A stretch of DNA of 64,000 nt from Billgrantia montanilacus. Its GTDB lineage: Bacteria; Pseudomonadota; Gammaproteobacteria; Pseudomonadales; Halomonadaceae. The position numbers were made by a program, and so were the translations under genes. Below, one piece after another: positions 36,652-45,987 of the stretch. The first letter of the stretch is position 1; every line of letters starts with the position of its first letter. The notes below the pieces were generated by a model. It did not search any database and had not been told where the DNA came from. It saw nothing but the letters and a program-made list of their open reading frames with translations. The DNA lies in NCBI RefSeq assembly GCF_003336675.1, contig NZ_QPII01000003.1:271766-335765 (forward strand). Direction: 5' to 3'.

Positions 36652-37339
36652 GACGGATCGCCTCACCGGCTGCGCCGGCGCCGAATTTCTCCAGGGAGCG
36701 ATCCAGGCGTCGCAGGTTGGCCTCCTGCCAGCTGCCGGGCGTGCGCAACCGGCAGCGATCCAGATCGATCAGCCAGACACTCTCCTCGGAATCGACCAGC
36801 AGGTTGCGGGCATTGAGATCGACATGATCGAGGCCGGCGTCGTGGAATCGACGAATGGTGCGGCCCACCGCCTCGAGGAGCGCCTCGCTGTCACGGCCTT
36901 CGATGAGGCGGTCGGCAAGGGAGCGGGCGCCGGTAATGCGTACCGTGATCAGTGCCGCTTCATAGGAGAGGCCGTGGCGGGTGACGGCGGCGGCAACCGG
37001 CCTGGGTACGGGCAGGCCCCGGGCGTAGAGCTCGGCGGTCAGGCGCAGTTCGCGAAACGCCCGGGTCCGCTCCCGGCCGGTCCACAGGTAGCGTTGCCGG
37101 GCAAGCCTTGCCATCAGCCCGCCGCGGCGGTAGGGGCGCAATACCCACTGGGCAGTGCCTGTATCGAGGAAGAGGCTGCTGCCACGGCCGGGCGCTTCGC
37201 CCACCACACGGCCCGCTTCACGCCAATGGGCCGGCGAGAATAGCTGCGGGGTGATTTGTGGCGTCAGGTTGGCGTCACATAGACTGTCCGCATCATATAG
37301 AATGAAAACCTTTCCCGTCCGACATGTTGCCAAGTGCAT
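36638..37339 (-). CDS. kdkA: KdkA, 3-deoxy-D-manno-octulosonic acid kinase
   Basis: Kinase that phosphorylates the 4-OH of Kdo in the LPS inner core. The 233-residue product has VLRPYRRGGLMARLARQRYLW, LPVPRPVAA and the kinase catalytic loop FHDAGLDHVDLNARNLL with WLIDLDRCR as the metal-binding segment; these follow the Haemophilus KdkA pattern. I take ATG 37339, which is in GCATGA where it overlaps the ATG of the divergent heptosyltransferase gene. GGGAAAGG lies a little downstream, so a later non-ATG start cannot be excluded. Pairing with an OpsX-like gene supports the call. Confidence 0.87.
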   Translation of the reverse strand: MHLATCRTGKVFILYDADSLCDANLTPQITPQLFSPAHWREAGRVVGEAPGRGSSLFLDTGTAQWVLRPYRRGGLMARLARQRYLWTGRERTRAFRELRLTAELYARGLPVPRPVAAAVTRHGLSYEAALITVRITGARSLADRLIEGRDSEALLEAVGRTIRRFHDAGLDHVDLNARNLLVDSEESVWLIDLDRCRLRTPGSWQEANLRRLDRSLEKFGAGAAGEAIRRGYG

Positions 37340-38435
37340 GAAGCATCCTCTGCCTGCCCAACCTCGCCATATCGCCGTGCTGCGCCTCTCCGCGCTGGGC
37401 GACGTGTGCAATCTGGTCCCCACCATCCGAGCGCTGCAGCGGCAGTGGCCCGACATTCGCATCACCTGGATCATCGGCAAGGCGGAACACAGTCTACTGG
37501 CCGGTCTCTCGGGGGTCGAGTTCGTCGTCTACGACAAGGCCAGCGGCCTTGCCGGGATGCGGCGCCTATGGCGCCAGCTCGGTGACACCCGCTTCGACGT
37601 GCTGCTGCATATGCAGCAGGCGCTGCGGGCCAGCGTGCTCTCCCTGGGGTTGAAGGCCGACGTGCGGGTGGGGTTCGACAAGGCACGGGCCAAGGATGCC
37701 CAGCATTGGTTCACCCATCGCCAGCTGGCGCCGCATCCGCGCGCCCATGTGCTGGAGTCGTTCATGGACTTCGCCCGCCTGCTGGGCGTCGAGAATCACG
37801 GGTTGGAATGGAACCTGCCGGTGCCGGCCGAGGCCGAGGGTGAGGCTCGCGGGCTGACCGGCGCCTCCCCCTACCTGCTGATGAGCCCCTGCGCCAACCC
37901 GCGGCTACGCAACTTTCGCAACTGGTCCGCCGAGGGCTATGCGGCGGTCATCGAGCACGCCTGGGCTCAGTTTGGTCTGAAAACGGTGCTGACCGGCGGC
38001 GGCAGCACCCAGGAACGGGAAGTGGGTGAGCGTATCCAGGCCTTGAGTCGCCCGGAGGCGGTGATCGATGTCATCGGCAACAGCTCGCTCAAGGGCCTGC
38101 TGGCCCTTATTGCCCGGGCGCGGGTGGTGATCGCTCCGGATTCCGGGCCGGTGCACATGGCCAACGCCATGGGTACCCCGGTGATCGGATTGTATGCCAC
38201 CACCAACCCCGACCGTGCAGCGCCCTATCTGTGGCGTGACCACGTGGTCGATCGCTATCCGGAGGCGGTTCGCGCCTACCTCCACAAGGCGCCCGAGGAG
38301 ATCGCCTGGGGCGAGCGCGTTCGTCATCCCGATGCCATGTCCCTGATTCGTGTCGACGATGTCGTCCAACGGCTCGATGCATTGCTGACAGGGCCGAACG
38401 AGAGCAAGGAAACGGAGACACCCGATGAAGCTTGA
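37338..38435 (+). CDS. opsX: OpsX-like LPS heptosyltransferase I (GT9)
   Basis: GT9 heptosyltransferase that probably adds heptose I. The 365-residue product begins [25 protein letters not shown] and continues [51 protein letters not shown], and later [29 protein letters not shown]. These stretches resemble Haemophilus OpsX, which acts on phosphorylated Kdo, more than WaaC (from memory; needs alignment). ATG 37338 overlaps the kdkA start; ATG 37302 is an alternative, but a TATAGAAT -10-like element lies there. It overlaps hldE by 11 nt. Confidence 0.82.
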   Translation: MKHPLPAQPRHIAVLRLSALGDVCNLVPTIRALQRQWPDIRITWIIGKAEHSLLAGLSGVEFVVYDKASGLAGMRRLWRQLGDTRFDVLLHMQQALRASVLSLGLKADVRVGFDKARAKDAQHWFTHRQLAPHPRAHVLESFMDFARLLGVENHGLEWNLPVPAEAEGEARGLTGASPYLLMSPCANPRLRNFRNWSAEGYAAVIEHAWAQFGLKTVLTGGGSTQEREVGERIQALSRPEAVIDVIGNSSLKGLLALIARARVVIAPDSGPVHMANAMGTPVIGLYATTNPDRAAPYLWRDHVVDRYPEAVRAYLHKAPEEIAWGERVRHPDAMSLIRVDDVVQRLDALLTGPNESKETETPDEA

Positions 38436-39855
38436 TCTGACTGCGCTGGAGCAGGCGCACGTGCTGGTGGTAGGCGATGTCATGCTCGACCGGTACTGGC
38501 ACGGCGCCACCTCACGTATCTCGCCGGAGGCCCCCGTGCCGGTGGTCCGGGTGGAGGAGAGCGAGGATCGCCCCGGCGGTGCGGCCAACGTGGCGCTCAA
38601 TATTGCCTCACTGGGGGCTCACGCGGCCCTGAGCGGCATGGTCGGCGACGATGACAATGCTCGGCGCCTTATTGCCCGCATGGAGTCTGCGGGGGTGGAG
38701 ACCTACTTCGAGAGCAGCGCTGGCATTCCCACCATCACCAAGCTGCGGGTCATGAGCCGCAACCAGCAGCTGATTCGTCTCGACTTCGAGGATGGCCTGG
38801 AAAATGTCGACACCTCCGGCCTGCTGGCTCGGGTCGAGCAGGGCCTGCCCGGCAGCGACCTGGTGATTCTCTCCGACTATGGCAAGGGCACCCTCAATCA
38901 GGTAGAGGCGTTGATCCAGCTAGTCAAGGCCTCGGGCAAGCGCGTGCTGGTGGACCCCAAGGGCAGCGACTTCCGCAAGTACCGGGGGGCCAGCGTGATC
39001 ACCCCCAACCTGGCCGAGTTCGAGGGCGTGGTCGGTCACTGCCGCGACGATGCCGAACTGGCTGCCCGGGGCGAGGCGCTGTGCATGGAGCTCGAACTCG
39101 AGGCCCTGCTGATCACCCGCAGCGAGAAAGGCATGACGCTGATCCGGGCCGGGCACGAACCCCTGCATATTCCCACCCGGGCCCGCGAGGTCTACGACGT
39201 GACCGGTGCCGGCGACACCGTGATCGGCGTGCTGGGGCTGGCGCTGGCCGCCGGCCACGGTTTTCCCGAAGCCATGACCCTGGCCAACCTGGCCGCCGGC
39301 CTGGTGGTGGCCAAGCCGGGCACGGCGACGCTCTCCATCGCCGAGCTCTACACGGCCCTGCACGGCGATAAGCTGGCCGAGTTCGGTGTGATCGAGGAGC
39401 CCGCGTTGATCGAGGCGGTGCGGGCCGCCCAGGCCCGCGGCGAGCGGGTGGTAATGACCAACGGCTGCTTCGATATCCTGCATGCCGGCCATGTGGCCTA
39501 CCTGGAGCATGCCCGTCGGCTCGGCGATCGGTTGGTCGTGGCGGTCAACGACGACGCCTCCATTGCCCGGCTCAAGGGTCCCAAGCGGCCTATCAACCCG
39601 CTGCTGCGGCGCATGCAGGTCCTGGCCGGACTGGGGGCAGTGGACTGGGTGGTGCCCTTCGGGGAAGACACACCCCAGCGCTTGATCGAGGCGGTGATTC
39701 CAGACGTGCTGGTCAAGGGCGGCGATTATCGCCCCGAGGAGATTGCCGGTGGCGATGCGGTCCGTGCCGCCGGCGGCGAGGTGATGGTGCTGGGCTTTGA
39801 GGACGGCGTATCGACCACGGCGATGATCTCGACGATCCTGGATCGCGAGAGCTGA
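38425..39855 (+). CDS. hldE: HldE, bifunctional heptose 7-phosphate kinase / heptose 1-phosphate adenylyltransferase
   Basis: Makes ADP-D,D-heptose with GmhB. The 476-residue product has an N-terminal ribokinase-type domain (about 1-320; [21 protein letters not shown], and [11 protein letters not shown] with the catalytic Asp) and a C-terminal nucleotidyltransferase domain with [20 protein letters not shown]. Both catalytic parts look intact, and the length is normal. The start overlaps opsX, and the stop overlaps the waaA start. Confidence 0.97.
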   Translation: MKLDLTALEQAHVLVVGDVMLDRYWHGATSRISPEAPVPVVRVEESEDRPGGAANVALNIASLGAHAALSGMVGDDDNARRLIARMESAGVETYFESSAGIPTITKLRVMSRNQQLIRLDFEDGLENVDTSGLLARVEQGLPGSDLVILSDYGKGTLNQVEALIQLVKASGKRVLVDPKGSDFRKYRGASVITPNLAEFEGVVGHCRDDAELAARGEALCMELELEALLITRSEKGMTLIRAGHEPLHIPTRAREVYDVTGAGDTVIGVLGLALAAGHGFPEAMTLANLAAGLVVAKPGTATLSIAELYTALHGDKLAEFGVIEEPALIEAVRAAQARGERVVMTNGCFDILHAGHVAYLEHARRLGDRLVVAVNDDASIARLKGPKRPINPLLRRMQVLAGLGAVDWVVPFGEDTPQRLIEAVIPDVLVKGGDYRPEEIAGGDAVRAAGGEVMVLGFEDGVSTTAMISTILDRES

Positions 39856-41168
39856 TGCAACGCCGAGGCCGACCCTGGGCACGCCATCTCTATTCGACGG
39901 CGCTCTATCTGCTCTCACCGCTGATATGGCAGCGCGTCTGGCGTGAGCAAGCGCTCACAAACCCCCGGCGGGAACGGCTCGGGCTGCTGCCTGCCCGGCC
40001 TGTCGCGGAGCGTGGCATCTGGCTTCACTGCGCCTCGGTGGGAGAAGTCCTGGCAGCCCGGCCCCTGATCGAGGCCCTGCTGGCTCGCTATCCCGAGCAC
40101 CGTCTAATAGTCACCACCATGACCGCGACCGGCGCCGAGCGTGTCCGCGCCTTGAGCCGAGCGCTGCGAGAATCGGCGACCGTAGATGCAGCCGATGGCC
40201 CGCTCGAGCACCACTTCGTGCCACTGGACTTTCCCGGTGCGACCCGCCGCTTCATCGACCGGTTGAATCCGGCGCTGGCCATTTTCTTCGAGACCGAGCT
40301 CTGGCCCAACCTGCTGGCGGCCTGCCACCAACGAGGAGTACCGACGGCGGTGGTCAACGGGCGCCTCTCCCCTCGTGCCTATCGGGGATATCGTCGGCTG
40401 CGCCCGCTGATGCAGGATGCCCTTAGTCACGTCGACTGGCTCGCTGCCAAATCCACGGCCGACGCCGAGCGCTTCCGGTCGCTGGGCATGGCGCCGGTGG
40501 CTATCGAGGTGGTGGGCTCATTGAAGTACGACCTGACGCCGACCACCGAAACAGAGGCACTGAGTCGAAAGCTAAGCCTTCGGCTGGGCTCGCGTCCGGT
40601 ATGGGCCGCCGGTTCTACCCACCCGGGCGAGGAGGAGCTGCTGCTGCAGGCCCATGTCCGGCTACGACAACACTATCCCAACGCCCTGCTGATACTGGTG
40701 CCGCGTCACCCCCAACGCTTCGATGCGGTGGCGTCTCTGTGCCATGAGCGGGGCCTGGCCATGGCGCGCCGCTCCCGCGACGAACCGCCCGACGCCCGCA
40801 CGGCGGTCTACCTGGGCGATACCATGGGGGAGCTGCTCTCCCTTTACGGCGCGGCGGACCTGGCCTTCGTCGGCGGCAGCCTGGTGCCGATCGGTGGGCA
40901 TAACCTGCTGGAGCCGGCCGCCATGGGGGTGCCGGTGCTCACCGGCCCTGAACTCGCCAACTTCGAGGACGTGGCAGAGATCCTGCGCGATGCTGCCGCC
41001 CTGGTGGAGGTTCCCGACAGCGAGGCGCTGGTCGAAGCGCTGGTCGCCCTGTTTATCGATGAAGCCGAGCGCCACCGGCTGGCCGCGGCCGGGCAAGCGG
41101 TGATGGCGGCAAATCGTGGCGCCCTGGGGCGCACCATGTCGGGTCTATCTGCTCTGCTGGGTGAGTGA
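39855..41168 (+). CDS. waaA: WaaA, Kdo transferase
   Basis: Transfers Kdo from CMP-Kdo to lipid IVA in the inner membrane. The 437-residue product has an N-terminal membrane-anchoring helix, HCASVGEVLAARPLIEALL, FETELWPNLLAAC, AGSTHPGEEELLL, VPRHPQRF, and GGSLVPIGGHNLLEPAAMGVPVLTGP. Organisms with KdkA usually have a monofunctional WaaA (family knowledge), so one Kdo is expected here. Its ATG lies in TGATG with the hldE stop. Confidence 0.96.
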   Translation: MQRRGRPWARHLYSTALYLLSPLIWQRVWREQALTNPRRERLGLLPARPVAERGIWLHCASVGEVLAARPLIEALLARYPEHRLIVTTMTATGAERVRALSRALRESATVDAADGPLEHHFVPLDFPGATRRFIDRLNPALAIFFETELWPNLLAACHQRGVPTAVVNGRLSPRAYRGYRRLRPLMQDALSHVDWLAAKSTADAERFRSLGMAPVAIEVVGSLKYDLTPTTETEALSRKLSLRLGSRPVWAAGSTHPGEEELLLQAHVRLRQHYPNALLILVPRHPQRFDAVASLCHERGLAMARRSRDEPPDARTAVYLGDTMGELLSLYGAADLAFVGGSLVPIGGHNLLEPAAMGVPVLTGPELANFEDVAEILRDAAALVEVPDSEALVEALVALFIDEAERHRLAAAGQAVMAANRGALGRTMSGLSALLGE

Positions 41169-41241
41169 GCGCGTACCTCAACATGTCTGAATTCCACTTG
41201 CCTGGAAGCAAGCCGAATTAATCCCGGTATCGCGGGCATCG

Positions 41242-41916
41242 TCAGGCCGGCGTCAGCCGCTCGACGCCGGTGTCACTGCCCAGCAGCAGCACATCGGCGC
41301 CACGGGCGGCAAACAGGCCATTGGTGACCACGCCGACGATGGCATTGATCCTGGCTTCCATGGCCACGGGGTCGTCGATCATGAATTCGAAGCAGTCGAG
41401 GATCCGGTTGCCGTTGTCGGTGATCACGCCTTCGCGATAGACCGGATCGGCGCCCAGCTTGACCAGCTCGCGGGCGACATAGGAGCGTGCCATTGGGATC
41501 ACCTCCACCGGCAGCGGGAAGTCGCCCAGTCTTTCCACGCGCTTCGATGCATCGGCAATGCAGATGAACCGTTCCGCACAGGCGGCGACGATCTTCTCTC
41601 GGGTGAGGGCCGCTCCGCCGCCCTTGATCATGTGAAGGTGAGCGTTCACTTCGTCTGCGCCGTCGATGTAATAGGGCACGGTGCCGACGCTGTTGAGTTC
41701 GAAGACCTCGATGCCATGACCGCGCAGGCGTTCGGCACTGGCCTCGGAGCTGGCCACGGCCCCCATGAAGTCGTCGCGCAGCCGGGCCAGACGATCGATG
41801 AACCGATTGGCGGTAGAGCCGGTGCCGATGCCGAGAATGGTATCGCGCTCGAGGTGGGGTGCAATCTCGTCGATGGCGGCCGCGGCTACGGCGTCCTTCA
41901 GTTCGTCCTGGGTCAT
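41242..41916 (-). CDS. rpiA: RpiA, ribose-5-phosphate isomerase A
   Basis: Interconverts ribulose 5-phosphate and ribose 5-phosphate. The 224-residue product starts [18 protein letters not shown], with [13 protein letters not shown] (phosphate loop), [27 protein letters not shown] (catalytic acid and Lys) and [11 protein letters not shown] 41916 matches family N-termini; the frame extends 14 codons upstream. It converges with waaA and is divergent from ilvA. Confidence 0.96.
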   Translation of the reverse strand: MTQDELKDAVAAAAIDEIAPHLERDTILGIGTGSTANRFIDRLARLRDDFMGAVASSEASAERLRGHGIEVFELNSVGTVPYYIDGADEVNAHLHMIKGGGAALTREKIVAACAERFICIADASKRVERLGDFPLPVEVIPMARSYVARELVKLGADPVYREGVITDNGNRILDCFEFMIDDPVAMEARINAIVGVVTNGLFAARGADVLLLGSDTGVERLTPA

Positions 41917-42087
41917 GTGAGGCTCGCTGTCTGGGGTGTGTGGCGATAGCCGCTCCATTATAAGCCAGACGGGGCTTCCTGCCGACGGGTTAGCTGGACG
42001 GCGGGGGCGCCGGAATGCTACCTATAGGGGTTCTCTGCAGTGCAGCACACGCTGCCGCCCTTCTGCGCCACACCTTGGGACATCAGG

Positions 42088-43602
42088 ATGCTCGAAGCTA
42101 CCGTAAAGAAGATTCTCCAGGCCCGGGTCTATGAAGCCGCTCGGGAAACGCCGATTTCACCGGCCCCCTTTCTGTCTCGGCGCTTCAACAACACCATCCT
42201 GATCAAGCGGGAGGACCTGCAGCCGGTCTACTCTTTCAAGATCCGCGGCGCCTATAACAAGATGGCGCAGCTGACCGAGGAGCAGAAGGCCAAGGGGGTC
42301 ATCGCGGCGTCGGCGGGCAACCATGCCCAGGGGCTTGCCATGGCGGCGAAGCAGATGGGCGTGAAGGCGATCATCGTCATGCCGCGCATCACCCCGGAGA
42401 TCAAGGTCCAGGCGGTACGCGCCCGAGGGGCCAAGGTGGTACTCAAGGGCGATGCCTTCGCCGCCGCCGCAGCGCATGCTCAGGAGCTGATCGCCGAGCA
42501 CGGCTATACTTACATCCCCCCTTTTGACGACATCGACGTCATCGCCGGCCAGGGCACCATCGCCATGGAGATCCTCCACCAGCACAGCGGCCCCCTGGAT
42601 GCCATCTTCGTGCCGGTAGGCGGTGGCGGGCTGATTGCCGGCGTGGCGGCCTACATCAAGTATCTGCGCCCCGACATCAAGGTGATCGGTGTGGAAGCCG
42701 AGGACAGCGCCTGCCTCAAGGCAGCACTCGCAGCGGGCAAGCGCGTGACCCTCAGTCAGGTTGGCGTATTCGCCGAAGGCGTGGCGGTAGCGCAGATCGG
42801 CAAGGTGCCGTTCAAGATCGTGCGCTATCTGGTCGATGACGTCATCACCGTCACCGCGGATGAGATGTGCGCGGCGGTTAAGGACATCTTCGACGACACC
42901 CGAGCGGTATCGGAGACTTCCGGCGCCCTCTCCCTGGCGGGTTTGAAGAAGTACATTCAGCAGACCGGCGTCGAAGGCCAGACCCTGCTTTGCATCAACT
43001 CTGGAGCCAATACCAATTTCGACCGCCTGCAGCACATTGCCGAACGTACCGAACTCGGCGAGCAGCGTGAAGCGATCCTGGCCGTGACCATTCCCGAAAA
43101 ACCCGGCAGCTTCAAGAAGTTCTGCAAGACCCTGGGGCGGCGCATGGTGACCGAGTTCAACTATCGCTATGCCGACCCCGAGGCGGCTCACATCTTCGTC
43201 GGGGTGCAGGTCAAGCCGGGTGGCGAGGACCGCCAGGCAGTGATCGAGAAGCTGCGTGACGGTGGCTATCCGGTGGAGGATCTCACCGACAATGAGCTGG
43301 CCAAGCTGCATATCCGTCATCTGGGCGGCGGCCGGCCCAAGGAACACTTCGAGGAAGAGGTCTACCGCTTCGAGTTTCCCGAGCGCCCCGGCGCGCTGAT
43401 GAACTTCCTCACCCACCTGCCCCAGGACTGGAACATCTCGCTGTTCCATTACCGCAATCACGGCGCCGCCTATGGCCGGGTGCTGGTGGGGATGCAGGTG
43501 CCAAACGGCGACCGCTCCCATGTGGAGGAGTACTTCGACGAGATCGGCTATCGCTACTGGAAGGAGTCCGACAACGCGGCCTATCGCTTGTTCATGGCCT
43601 GA
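42088..43602 (+). CDS. ilvA: IlvA, biosynthetic threonine deaminase
   Basis: PLP enzyme converting threonine to 2-oxobutyrate, first step of isoleucine synthesis. The 504-residue product begins MLEATVKKILQARVYEAARETP, has the PLP lysine in FKIRGAYNKM, SAGNHAQGLAMAA and the glycine loop VGGGGLIAGVA, followed by two C-terminal ACT-like regulatory domains (about 325-500), the form subject to isoleucine feedback. A GTG at 42040 extends the frame, but ATG 42088 matches Pseudomonas-type homologues. Confidence 0.96.
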   Translation: MLEATVKKILQARVYEAARETPISPAPFLSRRFNNTILIKREDLQPVYSFKIRGAYNKMAQLTEEQKAKGVIAASAGNHAQGLAMAAKQMGVKAIIVMPRITPEIKVQAVRARGAKVVLKGDAFAAAAAHAQELIAEHGYTYIPPFDDIDVIAGQGTIAMEILHQHSGPLDAIFVPVGGGGLIAGVAAYIKYLRPDIKVIGVEAEDSACLKAALAAGKRVTLSQVGVFAEGVAVAQIGKVPFKIVRYLVDDVITVTADEMCAAVKDIFDDTRAVSETSGALSLAGLKKYIQQTGVEGQTLLCINSGANTNFDRLQHIAERTELGEQREAILAVTIPEKPGSFKKFCKTLGRRMVTEFNYRYADPEAAHIFVGVQVKPGGEDRQAVIEKLRDGGYPVEDLTDNELAKLHIRHLGGGRPKEHFEEEVYRFEFPERPGALMNFLTHLPQDWNISLFHYRNHGAAYGRVLVGMQVPNGDRSHVEEYFDEIGYRYWKESDNAAYRLFMA

Positions 43603-43786
43603 GTGGCGATGTCGCCACAGGGGTGTCTAAGTTAGTATCGGCTTACAGCAAAGCCCCGAAATGGCGAGGGTTTCATTATGTAATCGACGCCTGAATCGGT
43701 TGTATTGGCGGTGCCTCTGGGCCTATAGTCCCCCTGTTGCGGCATGTTGCGGCATCTTCCATACGGTCAACTCAGGGGAGCAGGCA

Positions 43787-43882
43787 ATGAAGCGAAAGCC
43801 CGATCTGGTCATGGCACTGGTGCTGGCCTTCGGCATTGGCGTAGTGGTAACTGGCTACGCCCAGGCGCTGACGGGTGGATGA
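43787..43882 (+). CDS. 31-residue single-pass membrane peptide
   Basis: ATG 43787 is preceded by GGGGAG at good spacing (eight bases). The product is MKRKPDLVMALVLAF..., a basic N-terminus followed by one hydrophobic helix (about residues 7-23) and a short polar tail. A terminator begins 58 bp later. I do not recognise a family; the strong start signals and own terminator argue for a real small gene. The frame is open further upstream but without a start signal. Confidence 0.6.
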   Translation: MKRKPDLVMALVLAFGIGVVVTGYAQALTGG

Positions 43883-43940
43883 ACCGGCAGTCAGTGCCAT
43901 GATCAGATGAAGCAGGACTAGAATAACAACGTTAGCGAAT

Positions 43941-43975
43941 AAGCCGGCCGGTGCTCATGCAGGGGCCGGCTTTTT
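43941..43975 (+). terminator. Rho-independent terminator
   Basis: AAGCCGGCC and GGCCGGCTT pair over a 14-nt loop, followed by TTTTT. It ends the transcript of the small membrane peptide. Confidence 0.85.
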
Positions 43976-43988
43976 CATGGCGGGCTTT

Positions 43989-44660
43989 TCACAAGTGGCT
44001 TTTCAAGGGCGGCTTTTCATGGGTGCTATCAGCGGGGCGGATGACCCGGCTGTCGGTGACGATGGCATCCAGCGGCACATCCCAAGGGGCTGTTGGGAGG
44101 CGCTCTACCCGCTGGCAGTCGTGGGCCAGGCCGAGCAGGCGTGGCCGCGGGCCACGGTGGCGGGTAAATGCCAGGCTGCGGTCGTAGAAACCACCGCCCA
44201 TGCCCATGCGCTGGCCCTGGTCGTCGAAGCCCACTAGTGGCAGCAGGATCAGATCCAGGGCCCAGGTTGGCAGGCGTCGTGCCCGATGGGCGCCGTGTCG
44301 CGTCTCGGGTTCGGCAATGCCGAAGCGGTTGCGAACCATGGGCGTGCCCCGGTGGTAGTGCACGAACCACAGGGTGTTGTGCGACAGGGGCTTGAGTACC
44401 GGCAGGTAGGCCCGGGCCGAACGGTCCGCCAGCCAGGAGAGCAGTGGCCGGGGATCGATTTCGCCGTCGTTGGGCAGGTAGAGCGCAACGCGGCGGGCGC
44501 GCATCACTTCAGGAAGCTGGCGCAGGCGACGACACATCGCCTGGGCGGCGGCGTGCTGTTCACGCGGGCTGAGCGATCGGCGCCGGCGTCGTAAGGCCTG
44601 GCGTAACTGGCGCCGGGAGTCGGGCAAATCGGATGTGAAGGGATTGGACAGGTTGCTCAT
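43989..44660 (-). CDS. fau: 5-formyltetrahydrofolate cyclo-ligase
   Basis: Converts 5-formyl-THF to 5,10-methenyl-THF using ATP. The 223-residue product has SRRQLRQALRRRRRSLSPREQ, the central ALYLPNDGEIDPRPLL, and the nucleotide-binding LILLPLVGFDDQGQRMGMGGGFYDRSLA, the family signature. It lies directly downstream of the 6S RNA gene on the same strand, the arrangement known from E. coli ssrS-ygfA (fau). Confidence 0.94.
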   Translation of the reverse strand: MSNLSNPFTSDLPDSRRQLRQALRRRRRSLSPREQHAAAQAMCRRLRQLPEVMRARRVALYLPNDGEIDPRPLLSWLADRSARAYLPVLKPLSHNTLWFVHYHRGTPMVRNRFGIAEPETRHGAHRARRLPTWALDLILLPLVGFDDQGQRMGMGGGFYDRSLAFTRHRGPRPRLLGLAHDCQRVERLPTAPWDVPLDAIVTDSRVIRPADSTHEKPPLKSHL

Positions 44661-44668
44661 GATGCGAT

Positions 44669-44853
44669 GGGGTTCCCCAGAGTGCCGCTGTCATTCTGGC
44701 CCTTGAACCCTTGGTTCAAGGTGGGTGGCCGCAGCCGAACCGTCAGGCTTTCCGTCGCACGGACATGCACACGGGTCCGGCTAGCAAATGGCCGCCCTGG
44801 GTATTGCGCATAGGCTCGAGGGACTATAACGACTGGCCAACACCCCAGGGAAC
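44669..44853 (-). ncRNA. ssrS: 6S RNA
   Basis: Regulatory RNA that binds the sigma-70 RNA polymerase holoenzyme. Read on the minus strand the region contains CACCTTGAACCAAGGG followed by TTCAAGGG, the strongly conserved 3'-side 6S element, and GTCCCTCGAGCC on the 5' side. The two ends pair through GTTCCCTGGGG with CTCTGGGGAAC to make the closing stem. Length about 185 nt fits. It sits between zapA and fau, the conserved position. Exact ends are estimated from the closing stem and the -10 box. Confidence 0.92.
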
Positions 44854-44859
44854 ACCTTC

Positions 44860-44865
44860 ATCCTA
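44860..44865 (-). promoter_or_regulatory. -10 box of the 6S RNA promoter
   Basis: TAGGAT on the minus strand, seven bases before the predicted 6S 5' end at about 44853. Confidence 0.6.
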
Positions 44866-44890
44866 TCAGAGCTGGCCAGTCCGTCCAATG

Positions 44891-45211
44891 TCATTCGGCC
44901 GTGACCCCGTCGGGCGGCAGCGTATTCGCCAATGCGCGCTCCAGCCGCTCGCTGAGCCGGTTGAGATCCTGTTCACCGCTGCGGCGCTCTTCCAGCACCT
45001 CCAGCAGCTCGTGGGCAATATTGAGTGCCGCCATCAGGGCGACGCGTTCGCTACCCAACAGGGTATTCTGGGAATGGATGCCAAGCATGGCTCGGTCCAG
45101 GTAGCGTGCGGCACGGTCCAGCTTGTGCTCTTCGCCCGGATTGCAGGCGAACACATAGTGGCGGCCCAGCAGGGTGATCTCGGCGGTTGGCCGAGAGGCG
45201 TCATCGCTCAT
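44891..45211 (-). CDS. zapA: ZapA, cell division protein
   Basis: Stabilises and bundles FtsZ filaments at the division ring. The 106-residue product starts MSDDASRPTAEITLLGRHYVFAC, with the ZapA-specific CNPGEEHKLDRAARYLD and the C-terminal coiled coil. ATG 45211 has GGAG seven bases upstream; the frame is open 30 codons further. It is upstream of 6S RNA and fau, and divergent from the UPF0149 gene, all as in E. coli. Confidence 0.93.
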   Translation of the reverse strand: MSDDASRPTAEITLLGRHYVFACNPGEEHKLDRAARYLDRAMLGIHSQNTLLGSERVALMAALNIAHELLEVLEERRSGEQDLNRLSERLERALANTLPPDGVTAE

Positions 45212-45367
45212 GGAGGGCTCCGGTGTCGGCTTGTCAGCCCGATGCGTTAACATCCTATCAATCAAGACGTGGCATTCGGACACTATAAGAGAGGCTCTCA
45301 CGGGCGGTCAACGCGCGGTGGGATTGTCCGGATGCCCCACTACACAGCCTGTCATACGGAAGTTGTC

Positions 45368-45943
45368 ATGTCATCGATCGACGAACGCCCCGATTTTTCC
45401 ACCATCGCCGACCTGTTCCTGCTGCACGGCAGCATGCAGTCGCCCGCCTTTCTCGACGGCAGGCTCTGTGCCTCGCTGGCCCTGCACGAGCTGAGCGCCA
45501 GCGGCTGGCTGGAGGAAGTCTGCCTGGGGCTGGGGGTGGAACAGCCACGGGACCGTGAGAGCGGCGAGGCCCTGCTGGAGTGGCGGCGACTCACCCTGGA
45601 GACGCTGGCGGACAGTTCGTTGAATTACGAGCCGCTGCTGCCCGATGAGCTCTACTCCCTGGCCGAGCGGGCCCAAGGGCTGCGTGAATGGACGCTGGGG
45701 TTTCTCGAGGTGATCGAGGATGCCGGCTCCGAGCCCCGTGAAGGCTGGTCGGCGCCACTGCGCGAAGCCGTCGATGACCTGGCGGCGCTGGCCGCCATGG
45801 AGACCGATATCGATGACAGCGCCGAGAACGAGAACGACCTCTTCGCGCTGACCGAACACGCCCGCATGGCCGCCATGCTGCTGTATACCGAACAGCGGCC
45901 GGGGCAGCCGCAGGTGGAAGCGGGTGAGCCCACCCAGCACTGA
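45368..45943 (+). CDS. UPF0149 family protein (YgfB-like)
   Basis: Small acidic helical protein of unknown biochemical function. The 191-residue product has the family pattern LFLLHGSMQSPAFLDGRLCASLAL, FLEVIEDAGSEPREGW and DDLFALTEHARMAAMLLY. GGAAG precedes ATG 45368. It stands between zapA and pepP-ubiH-ubiI, the conserved ygfB neighbourhood. In Pseudomonas a YgfB homologue affects beta-lactamase regulation; that need not hold here. Confidence 0.93.
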   Translation: MSSIDERPDFSTIADLFLLHGSMQSPAFLDGRLCASLALHELSASGWLEEVCLGLGVEQPRDRESGEALLEWRRLTLETLADSSLNYEPLLPDELYSLAERAQGLREWTLGFLEVIEDAGSEPREGWSAPLREAVDDLAALAAMETDIDDSAENENDLFALTEHARMAAMLLYTEQRPGQPQVEAGEPTQH

Positions 45944-45987
45944 CCGCCCGAGTCCCAGGAGTCTCCCTACCGATGCCAGGAGCCGAC

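Noticed and set aside
43661..43882. A 73-residue frame covering the small membrane peptide
   Set aside because: The upstream part has no Shine-Dalgarno and an unlikely composition; the strong GGGGAG supports the internal ATG at 43787.
44711..45250. A 179-codon plus-strand frame across zapA and the 6S RNA
   Set aside because: It is antisense to zapA and to a structured RNA gene, and has no recognisable motif.
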